A stretch of 64,000 nt of DNA from Blepharisma stoltei. Lineage: Eukaryota; Ciliophora; Heterotrichea; Heterotrichida; Blepharismidae. Below, one piece after another: positions 1 to 12,200 of the stretch; position 1 is the first letter of the stretch; the number at the start of each line of letters is the position of its first letter. Made by a program: the position numbers and the translations under genes. Under the pieces are notes generated by a model, which worked only from the letters and a program-made list of their open reading frames with translations, was not told the DNA's origin and ran no database searches. The stretch covers positions 156,501-220,500 of the forward strand of contig CAJZBQ010000052.1 of NCBI GenBank assembly GCA_914767885.1, written 5' to 3'.

Positions 1-1
1 T

Positions 2-751
2 GCTGTATTTGTATGTAAGAATGGGGTTGGTGAAGAACTTGATGAGACAATATTAATTTTTGACTGTTTTACTATGTGTTGGAAAGGGACACACTTGATT
101 TATGCTATTATTTCTTTTTTTGTTATCATTTTTTACGTTTTATTATCAGTAATAGAAAGACCAAGATGGCAAGCATCAAATGAAGCTGAGCAGAATATTC
201 ATTTATCTCCAAGTTTTTTGACGATAAAATCTCTTTTATTTACACTCACTATTGTCATTAAAAAAATCGTAAATACAGATTTACCTGTTATTTACCTGGG
301 CTTCTTCACAATGATGAGCATTTTATATCTCGGAATCATTGCATTTATAAAGCCTTATAACCTTAAAATTTTGAATCTTTGGTATATACTCAGTATGATC
401 GCCCTATGCTGGCTTAATCTTATAGGAATTCTTTATTACATTATGGAAGCCGAAAGCACCATTCTTTGACTGTCTTTGCTATCTATAGGCTGGGGCTGTA
501 TATGCTTTGGAGGTCTTGCTTACCAGAAATCTCGAAATTTATATTGGCCTTTTAGCAGTGGTATTGATAAAAATGAAAAGCTATATAAATTCGCCTTCAA
601 GAGTAGCAGTGTTGTGGACGCCCAAAAAATAATTCACCAGCTTCGGAAATTTAACCTTGAAAGTTCTCCAACATTTAATGAAGTGACGTTTAGGAACCAA
701 AATGATATAAGTGAAGATAACTCGGTAAGAGTGTCTATGGCATTTAACTAA
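2..751 (+). CDS. C-terminal part of a multi-pass membrane protein (5' truncated by window edge)
   Basis: The frame is open from base 2 to a TAA at 749-751 when the TGA at 467-469 is read as Trp, giving about 249 residues with the start outside the window. Four hydrophobic segments can be seen: around residues 31-50 (LIYAIISFFVIIFYVLLSVI), 98-117, 126-146 and 156-175. A hydrophilic tail of about 70 residues follows and probably faces the cytosol. The family is not recognised. It resembles the terminal membrane block of the large multi-pass surface or receptor-like proteins common in ciliates, but nothing specific supports that. No insert interrupts this part. Confidence 0.75.
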
Positions 752-895
752 TGAAGAGGGTAAAGAGTAATAAGGTCATAAATAGCTTAAAATCTTAACT
801 AATTAAGCTTATAAATTGAATAGAGGATTGGATATAATGATGAAGTTTTCTATTCAAAAATATATCTTGTTCTGAATCTTCAAATATGATACTTT

Positions 896-1066
896 TTAGA
901 CGTTTTGGGTTTGAATTTTCAAGGCTTCTTCTAAAATGCTTAAGAGAGCTTCCTCAGTTGTCAGTTCAAATAAAAAATATCTGTTTTCACCAATCTCCAT
1001 AAAAAAACTGTTTCAAGCTGCGATCCTCTGATTTTTTAAATTTTTTTCTGCAATCCTGATACACCT
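896..1066 (-). CDS. Possible last exon of an unknown minus-strand gene
   Basis: On the minus strand a 56-residue frame ends at a TAA (896-898). It contains one TGA read as Trp and has coding-like composition (a helical, acidic end resembling ELTTEEALLSILEEALKIQ). It has no convincing start and begins right after an in-frame TAA at 1067-1069. It could be a terminal segment cut off by an upstream insert, or a relict. Product not recognised. Confidence 0.3.
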
Positions 1067-1134
1067 TTAAAGAGCCTCTTTCATAAGGTAGAGTTTATTA
1101 TTTTTATGAGTACTTATATATTTGAAATCTTTTA

Positions 1135-1335
1135 TTTATTTATCAAATAAGGGCTAGATGGGATGCATAAAAGATTTATTTATGAAAACGAAGCAATAGG
1201 GAATAATTTTTTTGGAATTAATTGTCTACCACCTTATGATATAACTTCCAACATTTTTAAGGGAATATTTATGGTTGTTTTCTTATAAGGCAGCGTATGT
1301 CTTTTATAAGTTTAGTAGAGAAAGAAAATAAATTG
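1135..1335 (+). pseudogene. Relict fragment of the kelch-like gene family
   Basis: Translated with TGA as Trp, this stretch matches the C-terminal third of the intact protein at 22938-24059. There is a run like IYENEAIGNNFFGI against IYESDENN..IGNNDFGI, and further matches follow at DIT and at the Phe-rich end. It carries in-frame stops and frame changes. It shows that the family once flanked the giant gene on both sides. Confidence 0.55.
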
Positions 1336-1365
1336 AGTTTTAATTTTTTTAATTAGTTTTTATAG

Positions 1366-1667
1366 ATTTAGATTTAGATTTAATAAATTTCTCTCGCACA
1401 TTTAGTGATTTCTAGGTATTCTTTACTTTAGTTTCAGGTACGATAACAGCTCTGAACAAAGCTAGGTAAAGCGCTTAACCGTCGAACCATTAAAGCTATC
1501 AAGCCCTTTTCAGACTTCTCTAGTCAGCACAAACTAATTCGCTTCATGCTAAAACTCTCAAGGAGCTTTGAGATCTCTTATTAAGCTCGGTTATGGGTAT
1601 AGCCTGGTGGATCAGGACAAGGGTCCCATCCCTAACTGCCATTTTAAATATTGTGAATTTTTTATAG
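1366..1667 (-). mobile_element. SINE-like element, family A
   Basis: Flanked by the direct repeat TTTTTATAG (1357-1365 and 1659-1667). On the minus strand it starts near CACAATATTTAAAATGG and ends in a TAGATT-type repeat (1362-1385). The core shares GCTCTGAACAA...AACCGTCGAACC with the copies at about 4910, 5803 and 27373. Confidence 0.7.
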
Positions 1668-1759
1668 TAAATTGTTTTATTCGAAATAATTTTAAATAAA
1701 AAATTAATTTAATTTTATATTTTAAAATGCAAGCTGTTTAAAATTAGGCAAAATTATTA

Positions 1760-2155
1760 ACTCCCCCCCCCCCCCCCTCCGTGAGCGAACAAAAAAATTT
1801 TGTTCGCTCACGGAGGGGGGTTAATTTTTTTTTTTTAAAAAAAATTTATATATAAATTTTATAAAAAATATTTTTTTCGAAATTTTAAAAAAATCCTAAT
1901 TTGCAAAAATTGGGAAGCAAATATTAATTTAATTTGCAAAATTTATGTTTTTTAAAACGCAATTTGTTTAAAATTAAACAGAATTAGCTCTAGATTTCAT
2001 TATACTAATTATCACTTATATATCAAAATTTTTTTTCCATTAAAATTTTTTCTATTAAAAAAAATTTTTGTTCACTCACGGAGGGTGGGTTTTTGGTCAA
2101 AAAATGGCGATTTTTCTAATGGTTTTTTGTTCGCTCACGGAGGGGGGGGGGATTA
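1760..2155 (+). mobile_element. MITE (C-rich TIR, GAGCGAAC type), TA-bounded
   Basis: Left terminus: a C-run followed by TCCGTGAGCGAAC and its own reverse complement, making a terminal hairpin (1761-1820). Right terminus: two tandem copies of GTTCGCTCACGGAGGG (about 2070-2090 and 2128-2150). Flanking TA at 1758-1759 and 2154-2155. This is the clearest copy of the asymmetric architecture. Confidence 0.8.
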
Positions 2156-2460
2156 AGAGATTTTTATTATAATAATTATCACTAAATCAAAATATTAATT
2201 GATTTACACCTAAAAAATAGGAGTTTTTCCAATTGTTTTGCTCGCTCACAGAGGAGAAGTAAGTAAATATAATTGAGGTTTCCAAAAATAAATAAATTTA
2301 TTTTGTTTGAAGCTTAAGCAACTTTAGAATAAAAAGCAAATTATAAATGTAAGTATTAGATACTTATCGATTTCTGCGAATAAATAAGATGAATACCTAA
2401 AAGGATTGAAACGAGTGTCGCAATATTGAATGATTTTTAATAAACTTCATTTTGAGAATA

Positions 2461-2640
2461 TAGCCCAAAGCCTCGTTTGGATCACCTTGGGCTGCAAAGT
2501 GCAGGCTGCAATTTTGCCAAGTAAATTCCACTAATTGGCAATTCACTTGTCAACTGGTGAAGCTGACTTAAAAATTGCAGACATAATCAACTCCACCAGT
2601 TTACTGGGCCGATACGATCCAAACAACACTTTGGGCTATA
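2461..2640. repeat. Foldback element with TATAGCCC ends
   Basis: A long imperfect inverted repeat. The left arm begins TATAGCCCAAAG..CGTTTGGATC and the right arm ends GATCCAAAC..CTTTGGGCTATA. It is bounded by TA, with arms more GC-rich than the flanks. Same class as 20186-20419, 24643-24818 and 26199-26437. Confidence 0.7.
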
Positions 2641-2644
2641 ATTC

Positions 2645-3264
2645 ATGATCTTCAAAAATAATAGCAATATGACTGGAAAGACTGCATCAACATATTTTAT
2701 TTAAATAAAAGATAGCTGATAATTTTATCAGACATTTGAAATGCAGCCTCATAATATTTGCAGACTATAAATTTTAAGCACGGATTTAGAGAGCTAAATT
2801 TAAATTGCGCTCATGCTATATTATATGATATTAAGTTGTGTTTTATTTAAAATATGTAAGCTGAATAAGGTTTTAATTTTATCTCGTCTTTATGAAGATT
2901 AGAAATTTGCTTTCCCTAAATTTTATAATTCCCGAAATTTTAAGCTTAATGTATGTAAGGTAGCCCCATTTTTATTTTTAACCTCTTTTAATTTCTCCAC
3001 TAATTTAACATATACCAAATACCTTAAAGATTTTTAGCTACAACCATAACATATGCTCGTCTTCGAGAATAAACCAAAATTAGGCACAGAAATTATACTC
3101 ATTTATAAAAAAATAATAAATATTATTAAGGTATGGTATATTGTAAAATAATACGATTTTTAATTTTGATCAAATCAAAGTGGCTGTTTTCAAGCTGAGA
3201 AGCAAACGAGTAAACGAGAATTCATCAATCTCCATATTTTTATGCATAAATTCGGGAAAAATTA
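2645..3264. other. Intergenic region upstream of the giant gene
   Basis: AT-rich sequence with no open frame that I can support and no repeat shared with other parts of the window. It presumably includes the promoter of the gene at 3265, but I see no defined element. Confidence 0.4.
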
Positions 3265-6200
3265 ATGAAGTATAATAATATGGAGGCCGATTCTGAAACC
3301 AAAGAAAGTGCAGTTGATATAAAAAATAATGTGGAAGGAGAATTTTCCTCTGGTGTATTATCAGGTGTGCTATCAGCAGGTAGAATGGTATTTAACTCAG
3401 CCAAAAAAATTTCCTCAGTCATTAGCAATGTGTACTATAATGAGAAAGGCATGAGTGATGAGCAGATACCGTTTGAATTTCTTGATATACATTCTCAGGA
3501 TGTGAAAAACTCTGAAAAAATTATAAAATTTAATAAAGAAACTTTGAATGGATATAAATATGTGTTCGTCCTTTACAATCTACCTGATAAATGGCTTGCA
3601 GATTTTAAACTAGTCGCTTCTTTTGTATCAAGAGAAAGAAAAATGCAGAGATTTGCTTTGGAATACATCAATAATGATAAGAAACTATTCAGCACCAATG
3701 ACAAACTAAGGCTGTTTATTTTAAAACATCAAAATCTTGATAGTGAATTTACCTTAAAATTTATTAAGACCGGATCGATAAAGAATTTGGTATTGCCAGA
3801 TGAACGACATAGGCATTTTGATCAGTCATCCTATCAATTTGTATTTAATTTAGATATCTCAAATAAAAATAAAAAAAATAAGCCTTCTGGGAGACCTAGG
3901 TCAAGTAACCTTTATATGCTTTTCTACTTCTATACATTAAAATGGAGACGACGAGCCAGCTTTTTTTTCTCAGCACCTGTAGCCAAAACCTGAACGAGCG
4001 GCGAGGACCTTGGGGAAGGGAAATTAGCGCTCAGTAAAGTATATCCGGCTAGGTTTTACTTGGCGCAGCTGAGCGCAACGTCGGAGTAGTCCAACCCTTT
4101 GCCTCAGGGGAAGTGGAAGGCAAGCTTGGAAAGGGGTAGCTCTGCTACATCAAGCGCTTCTGCTTGATCAATCGGGCAGCTCCCTAGCGTGAAACTAGGC
4201 GTTACGTCCCAGGCTTTGAATTTCCATTTTAACTGACAGCTTGACTAGAAAATTTGTTTTTCAAATTTTCGGAAAGAGCAACCACCGTTGATGTAGGGCA
4301 AGGTGGCGCAACTCATCCGAATACAGGTCGCGAGTGCTGGCACTCGTCTGTAGGAGCGAAGCTTTGAAGGTTGTGTTACGATTGGTGGCGGGCAGCCAAG
4401 TAGAGCATCATGGGTGGATGTAGTCTTTCGGAATTACGGCGGGCTTCTATATAAGTTAATTAATTTTAATGTTAATGCTAATGCTTTTCTACTTCTCAGT
4501 TTATCTATTTAGTGAAACTGACTGGGAAAAAACAGTCCCTACTCTTTTAGACTGCTATAAAAGAGACTGCGAATTAAACCATTTAGATCAAGATGAGCAT
4601 ATAGAAGAAACTATAAGATTTTTATTCTTTATTTTGGAAAAAGTTTTAATGTGCTCAAGTTCTTTGGAATTAAAACTCGAAATAGTTCTTGGCTACTTCT
4701 CTTGCCTTCCAACCGATATATTCTTGAAGTTTGATTTTTTTGGAAAAGAAATACTTTTTAGCATGGTGACGCCAGCCATTCATCAAAATTTAAGACCAAA
4801 AATTGATTGTGGAATTGCCTCATTGGTTGCTTTAGCATTAAGTTTAAGTTTAACGAATTACTCTAGCAAATTGCCATCAGTCTTCTTTTGCTACATTAGC
4901 AGCTCTGAACAACGGTAGGTGGACCGGCCTAACCGTCGAACCGTTAAAGCTAATAAGCCCATTAAGACTTCTCTAATCAGTACCAGCCTCAGCACCGACC
5001 TCTTCTCTTCAAGCCGAGACTCTCAAGAAGCTTGACTTCTCTCACTAAGCTCGCCCTTACCTGGCTAACAGGAGTTAGGACCTATTCCTAACTGACATTT
5101 TTAATATTGTACTTTGGCATTTAAATCAAGGTCAGCAAAGTGAATAGAGTTTTGCCAATTCATAGAAGACTCCAATGAATTTCTAAAATTAATCAAATTG
5201 TTTGATAAAAATAAAATAAAACTTCAAGATGACGAATACGATGTTTTTGCTAATAGAATTTTAAATTTTTCACCAGATTATAGGCTTTGACTGGAATTAG
5301 AGTTGAATATTCTGGTACTCAGCCCATCAATTTATTTAAAGAAAGCTTATTTATTCATGAAAAAATATAAAGAGATTGAAGAAAACATAATAATAGCAAG
5401 CATTAATAAGTATTTTGGAGCAAATAAAATAAAACTCAAAGAAATTTCTGAAATTTTTTCAACTCTTCATATCCTTGAGTGTCCAAAATTCAATTTATTA
5501 ATTCTCGCATCAAATCTAAAAATTATTATCCAAAGGTATTTTAAGTATTTCAAATACTCAAAAGATAAAATAAAATACTTAAAAGACATTTTCAATAAGA
5601 AATCAAATGAACCATTATGCGGTCTTAGCCCTTATCAATTGTGCCATAATATTATTTCAGATAGCTTAGAATTGGTTTCATTTTCTGAGTTATTTAGAAA
5701 TTTTGAACTAAGTCAAGGCGATTGGCAAATTTTATTTGACCTTTGGTTAAACAACTATGAATTTAAGAAAATTGAAAATATTTGTGAATTAATTTTAGAT
5801 ATCACAATTAAAAATGGAATGTATGAGTTAGGGCTCTGTCCCTATACTCGTCCTAGTGAGGGAAGTTCAGTCTTTCTGAAGGGAATTAGAATTGGGACTG
5901 CTTCGGCAGCCCCAAGTGTACTTGAGCAACATTCAAGGAACGAAGCGAAACTCGTCTGGGCCATAGGTTACTGTAACGGTTGACGGTTAGGCTGATTCCA
6001 CCTACCGTTGTTCAGAGCTGTTAGCCAGTGGATGGAATTCATGAAGAAGGGGCTTGTATTATTAGATCCCGTGCTAAGTGGGGGTCTACAAAGAGTTATC
6101 GTAATCGTAATCTTAATCTTAATCTTAATCTTAATCTTAATTTTAGATATTGATGAATTTTTTTGTCTTATAAAGGATAGCTCACAAAAACTCTTGCTTT

Positions 6201-9200
6201 CTATCAAGTTTGGTGATAAACTCCAATGAGAAAAAGAAAGAAATACTGAGCTAGTAAATCTAGCAAGATATTTTGATAATTGCAAAGAAAAATTAATCAA
6301 GATCAAATATATTTCATTTGTATGCAACAATATCATCAACAATCTCGCAAAAGATGATTTGGATAAATTCACCAAAGATATTATGAACTCACTCCACCCC
6401 CTTTAAATTGGAAACTAAAATTTTGTTCCAATTTAAAGGGGGGTTAATTTTTTTTTTTAAAAAAATATCAATATAAAATTTTTTATAAAATATATAAAAA
6501 TTAAAAAAAAAAAATTTCAAAAGCTTATCGAATTAGATCAATAAATTTGTTTAATAAAATGCTATTTACTCTTTACCCTTTAAAACAAAGCAAGATATAA
6601 CTAAATTTTCATTATTAGTTAATACGCCACTATTAATTGGTATCAAATATATTTACGCAAAAATTATTATTTTTATTGATAAAAAAAATTAAAAAAAAAT
6701 AAATTTTAGAAATTTATCGATCAAAGTGCTAATTTAGATGCTATTTATACTCTATTCTTTAAAATAAAGCAAGGAATAAGTAAAAATTTTGAAATTTTAT
6801 AAAAGAATTCCTATTGAATTTATATCAAAATTATCCAAATAAAAAATATCATTTTTACCAAAAAAACAAAACATTTTTTTGAAAATTTTTAAAAAAAAAA
6901 ATTAATTTTTTTTTTAAATTTAGCAATTAAGGATTATAAAATTTATTTAAATAAGATGCTCTTTATACGTTTTTCTTTAAAAAAGAGCAAGATATAACTA
7001 AAATTTTTAATTTTAGTTAAGAAGAAGCATTTAACTTATATCAAAACTTTTTAGATAAAAATTATATATAATTTTTTATTATAAAATTAAATTTTGTTCC
7101 AATTTAAAGGGGGTTAATTTACCAAAAAAGTGGAAATTTTACCGATATTTTGTTCCAATTTAAAGGGGGGGGAGTCAGAAATTTTTAAAATTTTCCAAAA
7201 ATACCTGGAATTCAGCTTGGACACTGATATAGAAGAAAAAATACTTGCAGGGATAATTAGTGATCATGCACTGCTCAAATTAATAACTTATAAAGAATAC
7301 TTACAAAATACAGCTGAATTTTGCAAACTATCCCAAATTATTTCAAATTTATGAAGCTTAATTAATGAAAATAAGATAAAAATCAATAGTCTCGGAAAAA
7401 TTTCCCATCAAAATGACATGCAAAGATATCATTTTCTTTGACTTATAAATCAATTTCAAGATCAGACTGAAGCAAACTTTGAAATAATTTTAAATGACCG
7501 GCTTTGCAAGTATAATGAGATAGCTGAAACAGTTGTATGGATGGACAAGCTCATTGATTTTCTGTGTAAAGATAAAAACTTGCAGGAGATAAGCTTGATG
7601 AAGAAAGAATATGAAAAATACACAGAAAAAAGCTTGCCTGAATTCTCCTTTTCATTAAAATCGAAACCTTTGAGAGTGCTTGCTATGAAAACCAAAAATA
7701 TTATTGATTCAAAATTATATAATAATGAGTACCTGAATTTAATCAGCTCTAGAGGAATAATAAATTCTTCAAGCATTCTCTCTATAGCAAATGAAGCTTT
7801 AGAAAACGTGAAAGAAAGCTTACGGTCAATCATTGACGCCTCTCCAAACTTATACCTTATTATAATGAATAAAAATATGCCTATTGATAGCTATTATCCT
7901 ATTTCATATACGAAATAGGATAAGTCTAATAGTATGAATGCTTTTATTCATTATAATTAGGTTTATTAATTAAAGGAAAAGATGTTGCATATTTGCTTCG
8001 TGAAGACTCTCATAGAATATCCGAAATTCTTTTATTTTTATTTGATAAAAAAGAACACGATAAAATTGAGCAATTGATGCTAAGCTTAGATCTACTCAAA
8101 CTCAGAGAAAAAATCATGGAAAAATCTGACTTACTTAAGAAGCTTGAAATAATAATAATTGCAGAAGAAAATACATTTTTATCATATTTAGACTTGCCAA
8201 CTTCAATATACAATCATGAAAGCTTATCTGATTTACTTGAAAAAAAAGAAGAAATAAGAAATTTAAACGAAAAATTAACTATGGGTATAGATGATAGCAA
8301 AGTATTTAGCGTAATTAAAGAAATGGTAGAATCGCCAGATTTATGGAATTTGATTAGAGAAATTGAAAGAGGAGTTATCAATCAGCTAAAAATAAAATAT
8401 GATCTTTTCGGAAAAGATTTTAACTCTATTCAAATAGTTTTAGATCTTGAAACAGCGTGAAATTTATTTACATTATTATCATTAATTATCTATAACGTTT
8501 AAAGTCCACTACGGGGTTACCTTGTTCAGGGCTTTCACCATATTTATCCACGTGTCGGGTCCATGGTCCTCTGGATCGATCTACTTTGTTACTCCAGGGC
8601 ACGGGACAATTGCAATGTTCCGGCTTCGACGGGCTTAGCTCCTGCGCATGTTCCGCCTAAGGGCCACCTTCCTCGGGTGTGCTGAGGGGTAAAGACCTGA
8701 ACCTCTTGAGCACACTGAGGAGCAGTTCCTCTGGTTATCCCCAGAGTTAAACCGCTATTGCTGTGCAGAAGTTCTCAAGGTAAAAACCAAACCCATAAAT
8801 AAAATTGCTTGAGGGAGAGAAAATTAGCGGAGCTAATTTCACTCGAACCGAATGCCATTTTATTTATGTGAAATTTATTTACAAATATTTACAAGTTATC
8901 ATCTATAGATTCTCCTGATAAATATGTTTTGCTTTTTCAAGCTATTCAAAACTCAATTGAAGAAACAAAATTAATTGATGAAGTTATTAGCCATTGCAGA
9001 ATCAATTTGAATTTTCTACGCAAGCTAAAAGAGAGCTTATATGAGAGTGAAAATACCAAGATAAAGCAAATTTCGAGCATACTCGCTAAGTCAACACTTC
9101 AGTTTAATTTTGTGGAAAATGAATTTCATATGATACTTTTTTCAAGCTCAGATAAATTTAATCAGCGATCTCTTGTTGATGTAAAAGATTGAGCAGTTTT

Positions 9201-12200
9201 ATTTAACCGTAAAGTTGATGAGGAAAATCAATATTCGAAATTTGCATGCTTGATAGAGGATTGTATGAAAATATTATTTTATTTGAACTCTCTTTATGGA
9301 TTAGGGTTTCTTAAAGAAATAATACCACCAGAAGTTGAAATTGAAGAGGAAAAAGTATTTTGCAGAGAAGGTGAAAACAGTGGGATAATATGTGTGGAGG
9401 ATTATCAAAATATGTTGAAAGATAGATATAGTGAGTGGCTAAATACCTTACTCCCCCTCCGTGAGCGAAAAAAAAAATCTAGTTCGTTCACGGAGCTTGA
9501 TTAATTTGTTTTTTAACAAAAAATTATATATATATTTTAGAGGAAATTTGATTTTCGGAAATTTAAAAAATCCCACTTCGCAATAATTGAAAAGCAAATA
9601 TTAATTTAATTTGTAAATTTTTTGCTTTAAAACGTAATTTTTTTTAAATTAAACAGAATTAGCTCGAGATTTCATTATACTATATATCAAATTTTTTACA
9701 TAAAAAAATTTTTGTTCGCTCAAGGAGGATGGGTTTTTGGGCAAAAAATAGAGATTTTCTAATGGTTTTGCTCGCTCACAAAGGGGGATTTAGAGCAATG
9801 CTATAAAAATAGCTATTTATTGACTTTCTTAAAAGGCAGAGATTTTTGGATTTTTAAAAACTTTTTTAACTCAGGAAAAATATCACATAAGCTAATGCAC
9901 TTAATGGGTTTTATGAATATCAAAGTCAAAGAATACTGTGAAATCCAAGGCAGCCCAAACAAGCAGCTTCAAAATCTCTCTAAAATACTTGAATCTTATA
10001 ATGAAAAGCCCACCAAGGCAAATAAATTTCAGCGCTACTTTCCATTCATAGTCTGCTCTAAAACATTGTATGGGATTATAAAAATTTTCAAAAATTCAGT
10101 TCCTTCTGCATCTCAAATTTTATTTTGCCACGAATTTACAGAATGAAAAGACATTATTTCTTTTGTCTATAGATCTGTGACAGATCCTAATAAAAGACTG
10201 CATATTCTTGTGCATTGTGAGAATTTACGTACTGGGGTCCAGAATGCTTTTCTTATCTTATTTGATAAACTTTTAAATGATTCTCAATTAAAGTTCAAGT
10301 TTGGAGCTATATCACTAGATGACAACTCCTCAATTGGTGCTTATTTTAAAAATTCATCAAAAACTAATATTATTGATTGCGATATAAAGCAAGATGAGGT
10401 AGAAAACACAATAAAAAAATCAAATATAAAGAAGGCTTTTGTTTATTGTTCCAAAAGAGCTGGGATTGGAAAAACTACTGCAATCAGAAATATTGCAAAA
10501 CACTTTAATAAGAAATTTGTTACATTTAATATAGCAGGAAATGTAAACATAGTTAAACTATGTAAAAGGCTTTCAGAAATTAAAATGCCTTCTGAGAGTG
10601 ATTTATATTTTCAAATCAGCCATATCAGTAATCCAGAAATTGCTAATGAAATCTTACTGCCCTCTCCGTGAGCGAAAAGTTATATATAAATTTTATAGTA
10701 AATTTTTTTTCAAATTTTAAAAATCTCAAATCGCAAAAATTGAAAAGAAATATTAATTTAATCTGTAAAATATAGGTTTTGAAACCAATTTGCTTAAAAT
10801 TAAACAGAATTAGCTAAAGATTTAATTATATTAATTATCACTTATATATCAACACATTTTTTCATAAACAATTTTCATATGAAAAAAATTTCTTTTCGCT
10901 CACAGATGGCAAGTTTTCACCCAAAAATAGGGATTTTTCTAATGGTTTTGTTCACTTACAGATGAGGGAAGAGAGTTAATAAACATTTGCCTTTTTAGAG
11001 TTTTGAATTATTCTGATTATCTTATAGTTTTTCCTGATAAAATAGATATATATATTGAAGTTGCCAGCACGCATAATGGATGGCTCTATGAATCAATTGA
11101 CTATCTTAAATATTGCGAAACTAAGACTGTGAGTCTGAGAATTGAACATCTAGATGTGGAGAGCAATATTCCGAAATGCGAGCGCCTTGTGCATAATCTT
11201 GTACGATATGCATGGAACAATTGATACCAAGTTGATTTAAGAGAAAAAGACTTTAATCGCACAGCAATTCGCTGACTTTGGCAAAATTATGATAATCTAT
11301 TATCTAACTCCCCTCCCCCAATTCTTGATCGAACGATTGACTGTAAAAATTCCTAAAAATTGGGGAAATTAACCCCCATCCTTGATCGAACGATTTTCAT
11401 ATCATGCAAATTTTTTATATATATAAAAAATATTAGTTATCAAATGCTTTGGAAGATGTGCCTAATGAAGTTGTTTTCAGAGCTTTGAGACGACAGAAAG
11501 CTGCGAAATCAACCATCCGAAGTGATTTAGACATCAACATAGGCTTAAAAGCTCAATAATCTAATAAAATAGAGATTCTTTAAAATTTTAAAAAAATATT
11601 TAATTTAAATTAAAATTTATACAGTTTTAAAAGGGTAACTAATAAATCAAAATATTAAAAAATTGGTATTTTTATGAAAATTAATTCAATTTTTTGCTGT
11701 AAAACTAATTATTAAATACTCTTAACCCTCTTATTTAAAGTAAATAAAAAAAATCTATATATATATATATTTTTTATTTTATATATAATTTTTTTTCCCC
11801 AAAAAAATTTTTTTTAACCCCCATCCTTGATCGAACGATGGCGAGTCGTTCGATCAAGGATGGGGAGGGAAGTAATGAAAATTTGCCGCTCATTCAACTA
11901 AAGGTGTTTTTTACTCTTTTAAGCACACTTATTAATAATTTTGACAAAGGTTTTGAAAAAATATTACCCTTAGGGCAGAAAGAAAGAAGAAGCATTTTCT
12001 CTATGAATTCTGAGAAACCGATTGAAATTAATGAGTTAAAAAAAGAAGTTTTTAGAGGTTATTTAGAAACTGCAAAGGATTTGGCTTTTAGCTCCGCTAA
12101 TATTATTGAAAGAAAACAGTCTAAAGAATGAAACATCTTGCATAAAAAAACAAAACTGGATTACCAAGATCAAGAAGAGATTGGTAGTCAACATATTTTA

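Larger units (their letters stand above)
1300..2265. mobile_element. Nested elements: decayed MITE holding a SINE-like copy and a younger MITE
   Basis: The MITE body motif (TTTAAAATGC...GTTTAAAATTA then TAATTATCACT and ATATTAATT) is split. The left part lies at about 1320-1365, the middle at 1668-1759 and the right part at 2156-2262, which ends with a weak terminal motif (GCTCGCTCACAGAGGAG). Between them sit a SINE-like element (1366-1667) and an intact MITE (1760-2155). The left end of the outer element is degenerate. Confidence 0.6.

Noticed and set aside
1760-2155. Repeated GAGCGAAC units as a CRISPR-like array
   Set aside because: The repeats are inverted termini of one element and are not regularly spaced with unique spacers; the DNA is eukaryotic.
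5940-6010. tRNA gene or tRNA-derived promoter in the SINE-like core
   Set aside because: A GGTTCGA-like string occurs, but the A-box and B-box order and spacing do not fit and no cloverleaf can be drawn with confidence.
12129-12131. Many in-frame TGA codons, suggesting widespread pseudogenes
   Set aside because: They fall where conserved Trp or hydrophobic residues are expected (MORN repeats, RNF213 motifs), while TAA and TAG end genes. A TGA-Trp code explains them.
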